A program made the translations under genes and the position numbers. 32,481 bases of DNA from an uncultured Bacteroides sp. (lineage in GTDB: Bacteria > Bacteroidota > Bacteroidia > Bacteroidales > Bacteroidaceae), in contig CAMFND010000118.1 in assembly GCA_945965395.1 (NCBI GenBank), positions 1 to 32,481 on the forward strand. Reading direction: 5' to 3'. Positions 7,279 to 14,891 of the stretch are shown here, piece after piece. Positions within the stretch are counted from its first letter, which is position 1. Each line of letters begins with the position of its first letter. The notes beneath the pieces are model-generated. The model saw nothing but the letters and a program-made list of their open reading frames with translations, did no database searches and was not told the origin of the DNA.

Positions 7279-7976
7279 TTTATCTCCTTTTCCAACTCCA
7301 TGATTGCGGGCACGAAAATAAAATCTTCCACCCGGTTGTGCGAAGCCAAATCCTCCTCACAACTAAATATATCGAACAAGGTGGCATTCAACAACTGGTT
7401 GTCCCCGCCCGACGGATAATATTTGATAATGATATTTTTCAGCTCGGTCAGCTTGGCATTAATCTGGTCATGATGACGGGCAAAAACTCCGATGCTGTAA
7501 TCTTTCAGCCGTTCTCCCTTCAGCAAATGTTCCACATAAGTAAATACCTTTTCATTCTCATATTCCATGTGCTTGCGTACCTCGTGCACGTATGCATCGA
7601 AAAACTTCACAATCAGAAAAGCTACTTCGTTCTCCGATGAACAGTCGATTGCCTCTATCAGCTTACGCCGGATGGTAGGCAACTGGAAATCCAGGAAATA
7701 GGAATGAGCCTTTTTAAGGTATTCTACCAGCGCAGGAATGGAAAGTCCCTGCAAATGGTCGTGAATATGATTGCTCTCCTCACCCAGGAAATTGACCACT
7801 ATCAGGAATGTATTGCAATCCACCTGATTCATGTCGCACACTTCCTGCACGGACTTGTCACCAAACCCTAATGAGATGCCAAAACGGCTCATCACCTGCA
7901 GAAGAGCATAATTCTCACAAATCAAGTCGCCCATCTTATCGGTGGGTTTATACATTCGCGTAGTATTGTTACACAT
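7275..7976 (-). CDS. hemerythrin-domain protein, YtfE/RIC (ScdA)-like
   Basis: A 233-residue all-helical protein resembling the repair-of-iron-centres family (YtfE/ScdA/NorA). Candidate di-iron ligands follow the YtfE pattern: H91, H136 with E140 (HxxxE), H168 or H169, and H213 with E217 (HxxxE). The N-terminal part (about residues 12-60) resembles the ScdA_N domain, but the usual Cys-Cys is replaced (SLGFGDKSV). It therefore cannot act through that thiol pair. Family function is repair of Fe-S clusters after oxidative or nitrosative damage, or sensing of O2/NO. The frame is open to 8093, but the putative promoter at 8076-8083 lies inside that extension. ATG 7976 or 7991 are the realistic starts. 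Confidence 0.8.
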   Translation of the reverse strand: MCNNTTRMYKPTDKMGDLICENYALLQVMSRFGISLGFGDKSVQEVCDMNQVDCNTFLIVVNFLGEESNHIHDHLQGLSIPALVEYLKKAHSYFLDFQLPTIRRKLIEAIDCSSENEVAFLIVKFFDAYVHEVRKHMEYENEKVFTYVEHLLKGERLKDYSIGVFARHHDQINAKLTELKNIIIKYYPSGGDNQLLNATLFDIFSCEEDLASHNRVEDFIFVPAIMELEKEIK

Positions 7977-8075
7977 AAATATCGTATTCATAAATTCACA
8001 TTGCAAAATAAGAGAATCCTTTCCACACCCGCAATCACCATTTATAGGTATATTGTCTGAAACGTATCTGTCAGG

Positions 8076-8083
8076 CAAAGATA
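8076..8083 (-). promoter_or_regulatory. putative promoter of the hemerythrin-luxR operon
   Basis: Minus-strand TATCTTTG matches TAnnTTTG and is about 85-100 bases before the two plausible ATG codons. A weaker TATTTTG lies closer to the gene. It diverges from the TACCTTTG element at 8172-8179. Confidence 0.4.
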
Positions 8084-8171
8084 AGACAGGCACCGCGTAT
8101 TTACCAGCCGAAAATACACAAAAATCCCTAAAGAAAAGAGAGAAAACGAGCCATCGTATCCAGAAAAAAAA

Positions 8172-8179
8172 TACCTTTG
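8172..8179 (+). promoter_or_regulatory. putative promoter of the small acidic gene and ygiQ
   Basis: TACCTTTG matches the Bacteroidetes -7 consensus and is 27 bases before the ATG at 8207. It would drive both the small gene and ygiQ, which are separated by only 9 bases. Confidence 0.55.
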
Positions 8180-8206
8180 TTACATAAACTTTAAAATTAT
8201 CATATT

Positions 8207-8545
8207 ATGTATACCATACAGACCAACGCTTCCGGCACACGCAGCATGGAAATTTCTGAAAAGCATCTGGAAACTATCGAAAAATATTCGCTCTTCCAAC
8301 AGCTTATTGACAGCAACGGAATTGTGGACGAAACCGTGCTCGACAAACTGAAACTGAACATCCGTTCGCTCATCGCGTCCATGGAAGAAAACAGCAAGGA
8401 CTTGCTCGACCTGTGCATTGATGTGATTTATCACAACAACATGAAAGCGTTCGGTTTACACCAGCTCATCCTTCTTTATATCAAATGGGAAAGAGAAAAA
8501 GAAGAGAAAGAGGAACAAGAAGAAACGGAAGAAAACCACAATTAA
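8207..8545 (+). CDS. small charged protein of unknown function
   Basis: A 112-residue soluble protein that I do not recognise. It has predicted helical segments (KHLETIEKYSLFQQLID, DKLKLNIRSLIASMEE, LLDLCIDVIYHNN). It ends in a highly charged, mostly acidic tail rich in Glu and Lys (REKEEKEEQEETEENH). There is no signal peptide or membrane span. It has its own TAnnTTTG promoter and is followed after 9 bases by ygiQ, so the two are likely co-transcribed. A partner or regulatory role for YgiQ is possible but rests only on position. Confidence 0.7.
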   Translation: MYTIQTNASGTRSMEISEKHLETIEKYSLFQQLIDSNGIVDETVLDKLKLNIRSLIASMEENSKDLLDLCIDVIYHNNMKAFGLHQLILLYIKWEREKEEKEEQEETEENHN

Positions 8546-8554
8546 AGAAACGCC

Positions 8555-10408
8555 TTGAAAGAATACAAGCTGACCGACTGGTTACCTACTACCAAGAAAG
8601 AGGCAGAACTGAGGGGATGGAACGAACTCGACGTCATCATCTTCAGTGGAGATGCGTACGTGGACCATCCTTCTTTCGGTGCTGCCGTCATCGGACGAAT
8701 GCTCGAAGCCAAAGGACTGAAAGTAGCCATCATCCCCCAGCCCAACTGGCGCGATGACCTGCGTGACTTCAAGAAGCTGGGAAGACCAAGACTGTTCTTC
8801 GGCGTATCTGCCGGATGCATGGACAGCATGGTCAACAAATACACTGCCAACCGACGACTGAGAAGCGAAGATGCCTATACGCCTGATGGACGCCATGACA
8901 TGCGCCCGGAGTATCCCAGCATTGTCTATACGCAGATTCTGAAAAAACTGTACCCTGACGTACCGGTGGTTTTAGGCGGTATCGAAGCCTCTCTTCGACG
9001 CCTGACGCACTATGACTATTGGGAAGAGAAATTACGTCCTTCCATCTTGGTGGAATCTGGAGCCGACCTGCTTATTTACGGAATGGGAGAAAAACCCATT
9101 ACGGAACTGAGCGAGCGCTTGCTTGAAGTGGAGGGAGAAGTTCATGCTGGAGACTTGCCACACGACATTCCACAAACAGCTTACCTGATTTCACAGAAAG
9201 AGGTAGCCGCTCTACCGGAAAATCCGAACGGGCAAGGCGACCTGACACTCTATTCGCATGAAGAATGCCTGAAGGATAAGAAAAAGCAGGCACAGAACTT
9301 CCGGCATATCGAAGAAGAATCCAACCGCTATGCGGCTGCCCGCATCCTTCAGCAGGTAGGAAAGCAGACGGTGGTTACCAATCCGCCTTATCCTCCCATG
9401 ACACAAGGAGAGCTGGACATATCGTTCGACCTGCCTTACACCCGTCTTCCGCATCCTAAATACAAAAACAAGCGAATTCCGGCTTATGAAATGATCAAGT
9501 TCTCTGTCAACATCCACCGGGGATGCTTTGGCGGATGTGCTTTCTGTACCATCTCGGCTCATCAGGGAAAGTTCATTGTCAGCCGAAGCAAGGAGAGTAT
9601 TCTCAAGGAAGTAAAAGCCATCGCTGAAATGCCCGACTTCAAAGGGTATCTGAGTGATTTGGGAGGCCCATCGGCCAATATGTACCAGATGGGAGGAAGA
9701 GACACGGCTCTTTGCCGTCGCTGCAAACGTCCGTCGTGCATCCACCCGAAAGTCTGCCCGAACCTGAATACCGACCACCAGCCGTTATTAGAGATATACC
9801 ATGCGGTAGACAGCTTGCCAGGTATCAAGAAAAGCTTTATCGGTAGTGGAGTGCGTTACGACCTGCTTCTGCACCAGAGCAAAGATGCAAAGACCAACCA
9901 GAGCACCAAGGAATATACTCGTGAACTGATTACACGCCACGTAAGCGGACGACTGAAAGTGGCTCCGGAACATACCAGCGACAAAGTGCTATACTTGATG
10001 CGTAAACCTCCGTTCGAACAGTTCTACGAGTTCAAGCGTATCTTTGACAAAATCAATAAGGAAGCAGGACTGAGACAACAGATTATCCCCTACTTCATCA
10101 GCAGTCACCCTGGCTGTACGGAAGAAGACATGGCCGAACTGGCAGTCATCACCAAGAAACTGGACTTCCACCTGGAGCAGGTACAGGACTTTACGCCTAC
10201 CCCCATGACCGTCTCTACGGAAGCATGGTACACAGGCGTACATCCCTATACATTGGAACCGGTATTCTCGGCCAAGACCCCTCGCGAAAAACTGGCCCAG
10301 CGCATGTTCTTCTTCTGGTATAAACCTGAGGAACGGAAGGCCATTATCAACGAATTACGGAAAATCGGTCGAAACGACCTTATCAACAAACTATACGGGA
10401 AATCGTGA
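8555..10408 (+). CDS. ygiQ: YgiQ family radical SAM protein
   Basis: A 617-residue member of the YgiQ (UPF0313) radical SAM family. The N-terminal part is the UPF0313-specific domain (about 1-300). The SAM cluster motif is CFGGCAFC (C324, C328, C331). A second cysteine group at 387-401 (CRRC...C...C) may bind another metal or cluster. The biochemical reaction of the family is not established to my knowledge. The start is TTG at 8555, giving MKEYKLTDWLP; no in-frame ATG occurs before about residue 49, well inside the conserved domain, so TTG is very likely genuine. It follows the small acidic gene by 9 bases. Confidence 0.93.
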   Translation: MKEYKLTDWLPTTKKEAELRGWNELDVIIFSGDAYVDHPSFGAAVIGRMLEAKGLKVAIIPQPNWRDDLRDFKKLGRPRLFFGVSAGCMDSMVNKYTANRRLRSEDAYTPDGRHDMRPEYPSIVYTQILKKLYPDVPVVLGGIEASLRRLTHYDYWEEKLRPSILVESGADLLIYGMGEKPITELSERLLEVEGEVHAGDLPHDIPQTAYLISQKEVAALPENPNGQGDLTLYSHEECLKDKKKQAQNFRHIEEESNRYAAARILQQVGKQTVVTNPPYPPMTQGELDISFDLPYTRLPHPKYKNKRIPAYEMIKFSVNIHRGCFGGCAFCTISAHQGKFIVSRSKESILKEVKAIAEMPDFKGYLSDLGGPSANMYQMGGRDTALCRRCKRPSCIHPKVCPNLNTDHQPLLEIYHAVDSLPGIKKSFIGSGVRYDLLLHQSKDAKTNQSTKEYTRELITRHVSGRLKVAPEHTSDKVLYLMRKPPFEQFYEFKRIFDKINKEAGLRQQIIPYFISSHPGCTEEDMAELAVITKKLDFHLEQVQDFTPTPMTVSTEAWYTGVHPYTLEPVFSAKTPREKLAQRMFFFWYKPEERKAIINELRKIGRNDLINKLYGKS

Positions 10409-10434
10409 TTTTCCCACCGCAAGGTTCGTCTGTG

Positions 10435-11352
10435 TCAAGCATGACGCGGACGAATTTTGCGTACTACCGTCGACAGACTTTTCTGGATGGTCCGGGTCAG
10501 CACAATCAAGGTAACAGCCACCAGGATAAGGAATATTCCCCAGCCTTCCTGCATGGTAAACTCTTCCCCAAAAATCAAGGCACCGATACATACGGCCGTC
10601 ACTGGTTCCATGGCTCCCAATACCGAAGTCATTGTTCCGCCAATATTCTGTACGGCCAAGACCAAGGTAATATTGGAAATGACAGTAGGCACCACCGCCA
10701 GCAAGAACAGATTACCGATTGAAACCGCATCCGGCACTGGCTGTATTCCCTGATTGGTCAACGCCTTTATGGCAAACAGCACCGTACTTACGATAAATAC
10801 GTAAAAAGCTAATTTCCGTCCGCTCATATCACGCAATCTTGATTTATTGACTGCCACAATGTATCCGGCATAACATACAGCCGAAAGCAGGACAATAATC
10901 ACTCCCGTAACATCGGCCGACAACTCATCTCCTTTCAACGAAAGTTCAGATACGCCATATATTGCCAGCAGAATAGCTACCCACGTTACCCAGGAAGCTT
11001 TCTCACGGAACAAGACCAACATCAGCAAAGTCACAAACACGGGATAGGTAAAATGAAGCGTCGTGGCTACTCCAGCTCCCATAAACCCATATCCCCAGAA
11101 CAGAAACATGGCTGAACCAGTATACAGCAGTCCCAACAAAAGAAACATCGGAATATCACGGCTCTCTATACGAAATGACTCCTTCTTTACTTTCATCATG
11201 GCCCCCAATGCAAAGGTGGCAAAGAGAAAACGATAAAAAAGAATCGAATCAAACATCATCCCTTTCTGCATCAAAGGCAGCGTGAACAAGGGTATCAAAC
11301 CAAATGTTACCGAAGTGGCAATCCCATAGAAAAAACCTTTCAAACTATTCAT
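10435..11352 (-). CDS. EamA/DMT-family inner-membrane transporter
   Basis: A 305-residue polytopic membrane protein with about ten hydrophobic segments arranged as two EamA repeats of five helices (about residues 5-140 and 150-290). The second repeat contains the conserved helix-boundary segment near GAMEPVTAVCIGALIFGEEF. The family exports or imports small metabolites such as amino acids; the substrate cannot be predicted here. It converges with ygiQ across a 26-base gap with no clear terminator. A TACCTTTG promoter lies 30 bases upstream. Confidence 0.9.
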   Translation of the reverse strand: MNSLKGFFYGIATSVTFGLIPLFTLPLMQKGMMFDSILFYRFLFATFALGAMMKVKKESFRIESRDIPMFLLLGLLYTGSAMFLFWGYGFMGAGVATTLHFTYPVFVTLLMLVLFREKASWVTWVAILLAIYGVSELSLKGDELSADVTGVIIVLLSAVCYAGYIVAVNKSRLRDMSGRKLAFYVFIVSTVLFAIKALTNQGIQPVPDAVSIGNLFLLAVVPTVISNITLVLAVQNIGGTMTSVLGAMEPVTAVCIGALIFGEEFTMQEGWGIFLILVAVTLIVLTRTIQKSLSTVVRKIRPRHA

Positions 11353-11381
11353 ATACTTAACTTACAATAAAAATGAGTTTG

Positions 11382-11389
11382 CAAAGGTA
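11382..11389 (-). promoter_or_regulatory. promoter of the EamA transporter, -7 element
   Basis: Minus-strand TACCTTTG fits TAnnTTTG and lies 29 bases before the transporter ATG. It is divergent from the AraC-type gene. Confidence 0.55.
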
Positions 11390-11486
11390 AACAAATTACC
11401 ATGATATTTTTACATAAAACTTGACATACAATATTTTTTCAATATCCATTCTTTTTTCTTTTCTTTGTGATACAAGAAGCATCATC

Positions 11487-12380
11487 ATGAAAAACATTCC
11501 GACTCACAACTTCAAATACATCATAAACGGCCGTCATGACCACAACTGGGGTTTCACAGTACAGACTGTAGGATCGGCTATAATCCATCCAAACTATGAA
11601 AATTATCCTCCAGCATGCGGACACCCCACAGAATTTGCTTTCAACCCATTTAAAGGAAGACTACTACCCATATTTATACAACTTTACATCGCTAAAGGAA
11701 AAGGTCTATTCTTTTCTTCTCCCAATGAAAGTATGGAAATCAAAGAAGGAGATTTAATTCTCATACCTCCCTACACATGGCATAGCTATCTTCCCCACAA
11801 AAGCACCGGATGGAAAGAATACTGGATTGGATTCGACTGTCCGCATATAGAAAATTGCTTGAAACACAATCTATTTAACAAGAACAAAAAAATCTATCGT
11901 ATTGGAATACAGGATAAAATTATTAATTTATACGAAGAAGCCATACGTATAGCCAACGAAGAGAAATCTGGATATCAGCAATATTTAGCAGGCATTGCCA
12001 ATCTTATATTCTGCATGATTCCCTATTATAATAATAACCGGAGTTTTGATCCAGCAACTGAGGATATCATCAACAAAGCCAAAATTATCATGAAAGAGGA
12101 ACTTCTCAACGGAATATCTCCCGAAAAAACAGCAGCTCAAATCAAACTAAGTTATTCATGGTTTAGAAAAATCTTTAAAGATTATACCGGAGTTACTCCC
12201 TCTCAGTATATTCAAGAATTAAAAATGCAGGAGGCTAAAATATGCTTAACTACCTCCCACATTCAAATAAAAGAAATTGCCTATCACCTTGGATATGAAG
12301 ATATAGCTTATTTCATCAAATTATTCAGACGCCACACTGGGAAACGGCCCTCAGAGTACCGAAAATCATTTTTTGAATGA
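11487..12380 (+). CDS. AraC-family transcriptional regulator
   Basis: A 297-residue AraC/XylS regulator. The N-terminal cupin-like sugar-binding domain spans about residues 10-150 (IKEGDLILIPPYTWHSY is the typical strand-turn segment with His). The C-terminal double helix-turn-helix spans about 195-295 (SPEKTAAQIKLSYSWFRKIF; then IKEIAYHLGYEDIAYFIKLF; ending GKRPSEYRK). The frame opens at 11421, but the ATG at 11487 (MKNIPTHNFK) is the natural start; the extension is hydrophobic and unlike the family. It converges on the rhamnosidase and overlaps its 3' end by 15 bases. Adjacency suggests control of rhamnoside use, but this is inference. Confidence 0.88.
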   Translation: MKNIPTHNFKYIINGRHDHNWGFTVQTVGSAIIHPNYENYPPACGHPTEFAFNPFKGRLLPIFIQLYIAKGKGLFFSSPNESMEIKEGDLILIPPYTWHSYLPHKSTGWKEYWIGFDCPHIENCLKHNLFNKNKKIYRIGIQDKIINLYEEAIRIANEEKSGYQQYLAGIANLIFCMIPYYNNNRSFDPATEDIINKAKIIMKEELLNGISPEKTAAQIKLSYSWFRKIFKDYTGVTPSQYIQELKMQEAKICLTTSHIQIKEIAYHLGYEDIAYFIKLFRRHTGKRPSEYRKSFFE

Positions 12381-13961
12381 ACAATTAGAAATAAGTACTT
12401 CATCTGTCTTCAGTTGAAAATACACATATTCATCATCTGAATGTGCTAATTTCACATAAGGGTTCTCCGGCAATTGCATATCTTTTATGGAAATGCTCTG
12501 TTTATTCACCTGCAAATGAGTATCGATTCTATTCTTCGGAAAACCGACCAGACAATCCTTTCGAGTTTCATTTTTCACTTTAATCTTATAGGTATTATTA
12601 TCAGAAGTTACTTGAACCTCTATTCGAGAATCTCCTACAGGAACTGCACAATCAATCCACGACAAGTCTCCCAATTGAGGTTTTACCATAATTGTGTTCC
12701 ATCCTGGTGTAAAAGGATATACTCCAGCTACATACTGTGGCAGCAAGGATAATGCCCCACCAGCCCAGCCATGATTGATACTTCCACCTCCAGCTCCCCC
12801 TACGGTCCAGTCTTCCCATAAAGTGGTCAACGGACTTTCTACCATCACGGTATATCGCTGTTTCATTCTTTGCAAAGCCTCTTTTACGTATCCTTTCGCC
12901 AACAGAGCCTCTTGTATATACTTTTCCATATATGGACTGGCACCTTTTCGCTCCATCAAGAAATCACGTACTTTACCCCACTGACTTTTACCTGCAAACC
13001 CTGCCAGTAAAGCCATACCATTGGCACGGTCATCTGTAATTCCCTTATAACCAGCAGACCTAAAGTTCTCTCCTGTCCAAAAAGTTTTAGAGGCAGAAGT
13101 TCGGACCAGCTTCAGTTGAGAAGTATAATAATTTACAAAAGAGGTGTCATTTAACAGTTTTCCCATACCAATGGCTGATTCCAAGGCCAGACAATACCAT
13201 GCATTATCCAATACAGCCACATCAATATTATCACCCCAATCAGCCCAGTCCCATCCTCCAGCTCTATGCTTTACCAGTCCTCTTTCATCAATACTCCATA
13301 AAGAAAGATATCTTTTCATTTTAGGATACACATATTTGACCGTGTGCAAGTCCCCTGTATACTGATAATAATTCCAGAATCCATATTTCCCGATAGCAGC
13401 CAACATTTGCAAAGGCAATTCTTTATCCCATGAACCTGCAGGCACAGGAGAGTATAAAGTACCATCCTCTTTCTGCCAATCAACCAGGTTTAGCATAGCT
13501 TTTCGCACCGCCGAAATCCCATTCGTATCACAAGAGTAGAAAATCTCATTCAGAATAATGGCCGCATCTCCCCACCACTGAGATCGTTCCCTATCAGGGT
13601 CTTGTATGGCATCTCTCATATTAAGATTCATCGTATTCAAGGATTTCTCCCATAAACGATTATAAAACTCATCATTACAAGTAAACTTCCCGATTATCTC
13701 TGTATTAAAACGAGTTTCCCGATACCCCACTTTCAAGCATTTCACTCCTTTGGGAAGAGTATAGAAGATACGATGCCCATTGATATAATTAGGCATCTCA
13801 AACTCCTGCACTCCCTTCTTTGTGATATATTCGGCACGGACATTGTATTCACTTCCTCCCTTGTAATTGTCACTCCGGATATCAATCAGCTGACCAGCCT
13901 CTGCTTTTAAGCAAATATAAGGAGTTACTGTTATATTTTTAGGAAGTGTTCCGGTTATCAA
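12366..13961 (-). CDS. alpha-L-rhamnosidase, catalytic fragment (frameshifted gene)
   Basis: The C-terminal two thirds of a GH78-type alpha-L-rhamnosidase. It contains the (alpha/alpha)6 six-hairpin catalytic domain with the acid-rich motif DPDRERSQWWGD (residues 121-132 of this fragment, E125 the likely general acid). Further aromatic and acidic motifs are GGWDWADWGDN and WEDWTVGGAGGGSINHGW. A C-terminal beta domain follows. As a separate ORF it can only begin at a TTG (13961), inside what should be the middle of the protein, and it overlaps the N-terminal ORF by 4 bases. It therefore represents one gene broken by a frameshift rather than an independent enzyme. The stop overlaps the end of the convergent AraC gene. 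Confidence 0.75.
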   Translation of the reverse strand: MITGTLPKNITVTPYICLKAEAGQLIDIRSDNYKGGSEYNVRAEYITKKGVQEFEMPNYINGHRIFYTLPKGVKCLKVGYRETRFNTEIIGKFTCNDEFYNRLWEKSLNTMNLNMRDAIQDPDRERSQWWGDAAIILNEIFYSCDTNGISAVRKAMLNLVDWQKEDGTLYSPVPAGSWDKELPLQMLAAIGKYGFWNYYQYTGDLHTVKYVYPKMKRYLSLWSIDERGLVKHRAGGWDWADWGDNIDVAVLDNAWYCLALESAIGMGKLLNDTSFVNYYTSQLKLVRTSASKTFWTGENFRSAGYKGITDDRANGMALLAGFAGKSQWGKVRDFLMERKGASPYMEKYIQEALLAKGYVKEALQRMKQRYTVMVESPLTTLWEDWTVGGAGGGSINHGWAGGALSLLPQYVAGVYPFTPGWNTIMVKPQLGDLSWIDCAVPVGDSRIEVQVTSDNNTYKIKVKNETRKDCLVGFPKNRIDTHLQVNKQSISIKDMQLPENPYVKLAHSDDEYVYFQLKTDEVLISNCSFKK

Positions 13962-14695
13962 TACCGTATCTTTTTTCTCCTCAAATTCCCCTTTTCGTAT
14001 TTCACGATTCCTGAATCTTTCCAGTTGGGGAATGGCCTTTTATGCAACAAGTTCCATGGTGCACATGGATATTCTCCCAACACAAAAGCTTGCTGCCATG
14101 AACTATCATCATAATTCAATTTTTTCCAATTTCCTAAACCTTTACGCGCATCAAAATGTACATTATATTCCGGTAGTCTATAATTAGGTTTAGGTTCATT
14201 ACTCTCTCCAAATGACGGATGCACGCGTACTTTCCACGATGAATCTGTTCCTACAGATTCTTTTCCCCATCTTATATTGGCCAATAAGCCACTCATTCCA
14301 CTACTTTTATGGCAGAAACCATCTTTTCCCCAGTACCACACTAACACTGAAACAATATTCTTTCCCTTTTTCAGATATTTGGAAAGATCTACCACATCAT
14401 AATATGTGTCAGCTGGATTTGGCCCTCTCTTTAATCCTCCTTCAAAAATGACGAGTTTCTCATTTACCCATAACCAGTATTTGGAATCTACAGCTATATC
14501 CATATATACTTTATCAGGTTGCGCATCCATATATACTACTTTTCTAAAGCACAACCATTGATTAGGAGTTTGCTGTTCAGGATTTACAGAAATCCATTTA
14601 ATCCCTTTTAAATCAGCACTCCCTTCACAAACTGCATACAAGGAACACATATTTGTAACCAACAAACATAACCACAAAATGAAAATCCTTTTCAT
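13958..14695 (-). CDS. alpha-L-rhamnosidase, N-terminal fragment with signal peptide
   Basis: N-terminal part of the same rhamnosidase. It has a signal peptide (MKRIFILWLCLLVTNMCSLYAV) and a rhamnosidase N-terminal beta-sandwich domain (about 30-180: AVDSKYWLWVNEKLVIFEGG, VDLSKYLKKGKNIVSVLVWYW). The frame ends at a TGA soon after a G4/A6 region where the reading frame is lost. Joined with the downstream fragment the protein would be about 776 residues, a normal GH78 length. Start: ATG 14695 gives a good signal peptide; an in-frame ATG at 14716 adds MCEEKNS. Alone it has no catalytic domain. It could be a decayed gene, a sequencing indel, or a gene read through by -1 frameshifting. Confidence 0.75.
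   Translation of the reverse strand: MKRIFILWLCLLVTNMCSLYAVCEGSADLKGIKWISVNPEQQTPNQWLCFRKVVYMDAQPDKVYMDIAVDSKYWLWVNEKLVIFEGGLKRGPNPADTYYDVVDLSKYLKKGKNIVSVLVWYWGKDGFCHKSSGMSGLLANIRWGKESVGTDSSWKVRVHPSFGESNEPKPNYRLPEYNVHFDARKGLGNWKKLNYDDSSWQQAFVLGEYPCAPWNLLHKRPFPNWKDSGIVKYEKGNLRRKKIRY
13970..13991 (-). other. frameshift site with A_AAA_AAG slippery heptamer
   Basis: On the minus strand the N-terminal frame reads agA_AAA_AAG_ata (heptamer 13976-13970). A -1 slip there enters exactly the frame of the catalytic fragment (AAA AAA GAT ACG GTA). Just upstream lies a G4 run (13991-13988). One added G there would give KGEFEEKKDTVLITG in one continuous frame, which looks like the more natural protein. 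The first interpretation is programmed frameshifting or transcriptional slippage; the second is a 1-bp deletion or a base-calling error. Confidence 0.7.
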
Positions 14696-14741
14696 ACTAT
14701 TTTTTTCTTCGCACATTGTAAAACATCGTTATTTCCATTTG

Positions 14742-14749
14742 CAAATTTA
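14742..14749 (-). promoter_or_regulatory. putative rhamnosidase promoter, -7 element
   Basis: Minus-strand TAAATTTG matches TAnnTTTG. It is 46 bases before the ATG at 14695 and 25 bases before the alternative ATG at 14716. Confidence 0.45.
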
Positions 14750-14823
14750 GGCGACAATACAATATCCGAATTTAGACAGAATGATTTTATATGGATATTT
14801 TCTGACTTATTTCTTGAAGCCAT

Positions 14824-14873
14824 AAAAAAGCGAAGCTGTAAAAACCTTTCATTCGGTTCTTACAACTTCGCTT
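14824..14873 (-). terminator. terminator of the acn-icd-gltA operon
   Basis: AAGCGAAG (14828-14835) pairs with CTTCGCTT (14866-14873), and the stem extends through TGTAA/TTACA and AACC/GGTT with small mismatches. In the minus direction it is followed by TTTTTTATG. It lies about 20 bases after the citrate synthase stop. Confidence 0.85.
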
Positions 14874-14891
14874 CTATAAAGATTCCATAGT

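Noticed and set aside
7977..8093. N-terminal extension of the hemerythrin-like protein containing a DCGCGK cysteine cluster
   Set aside because: Tempting as a metal site, but a TATCTTTG promoter element lies within it and two better ATG codons follow; it is probably untranslated leader.
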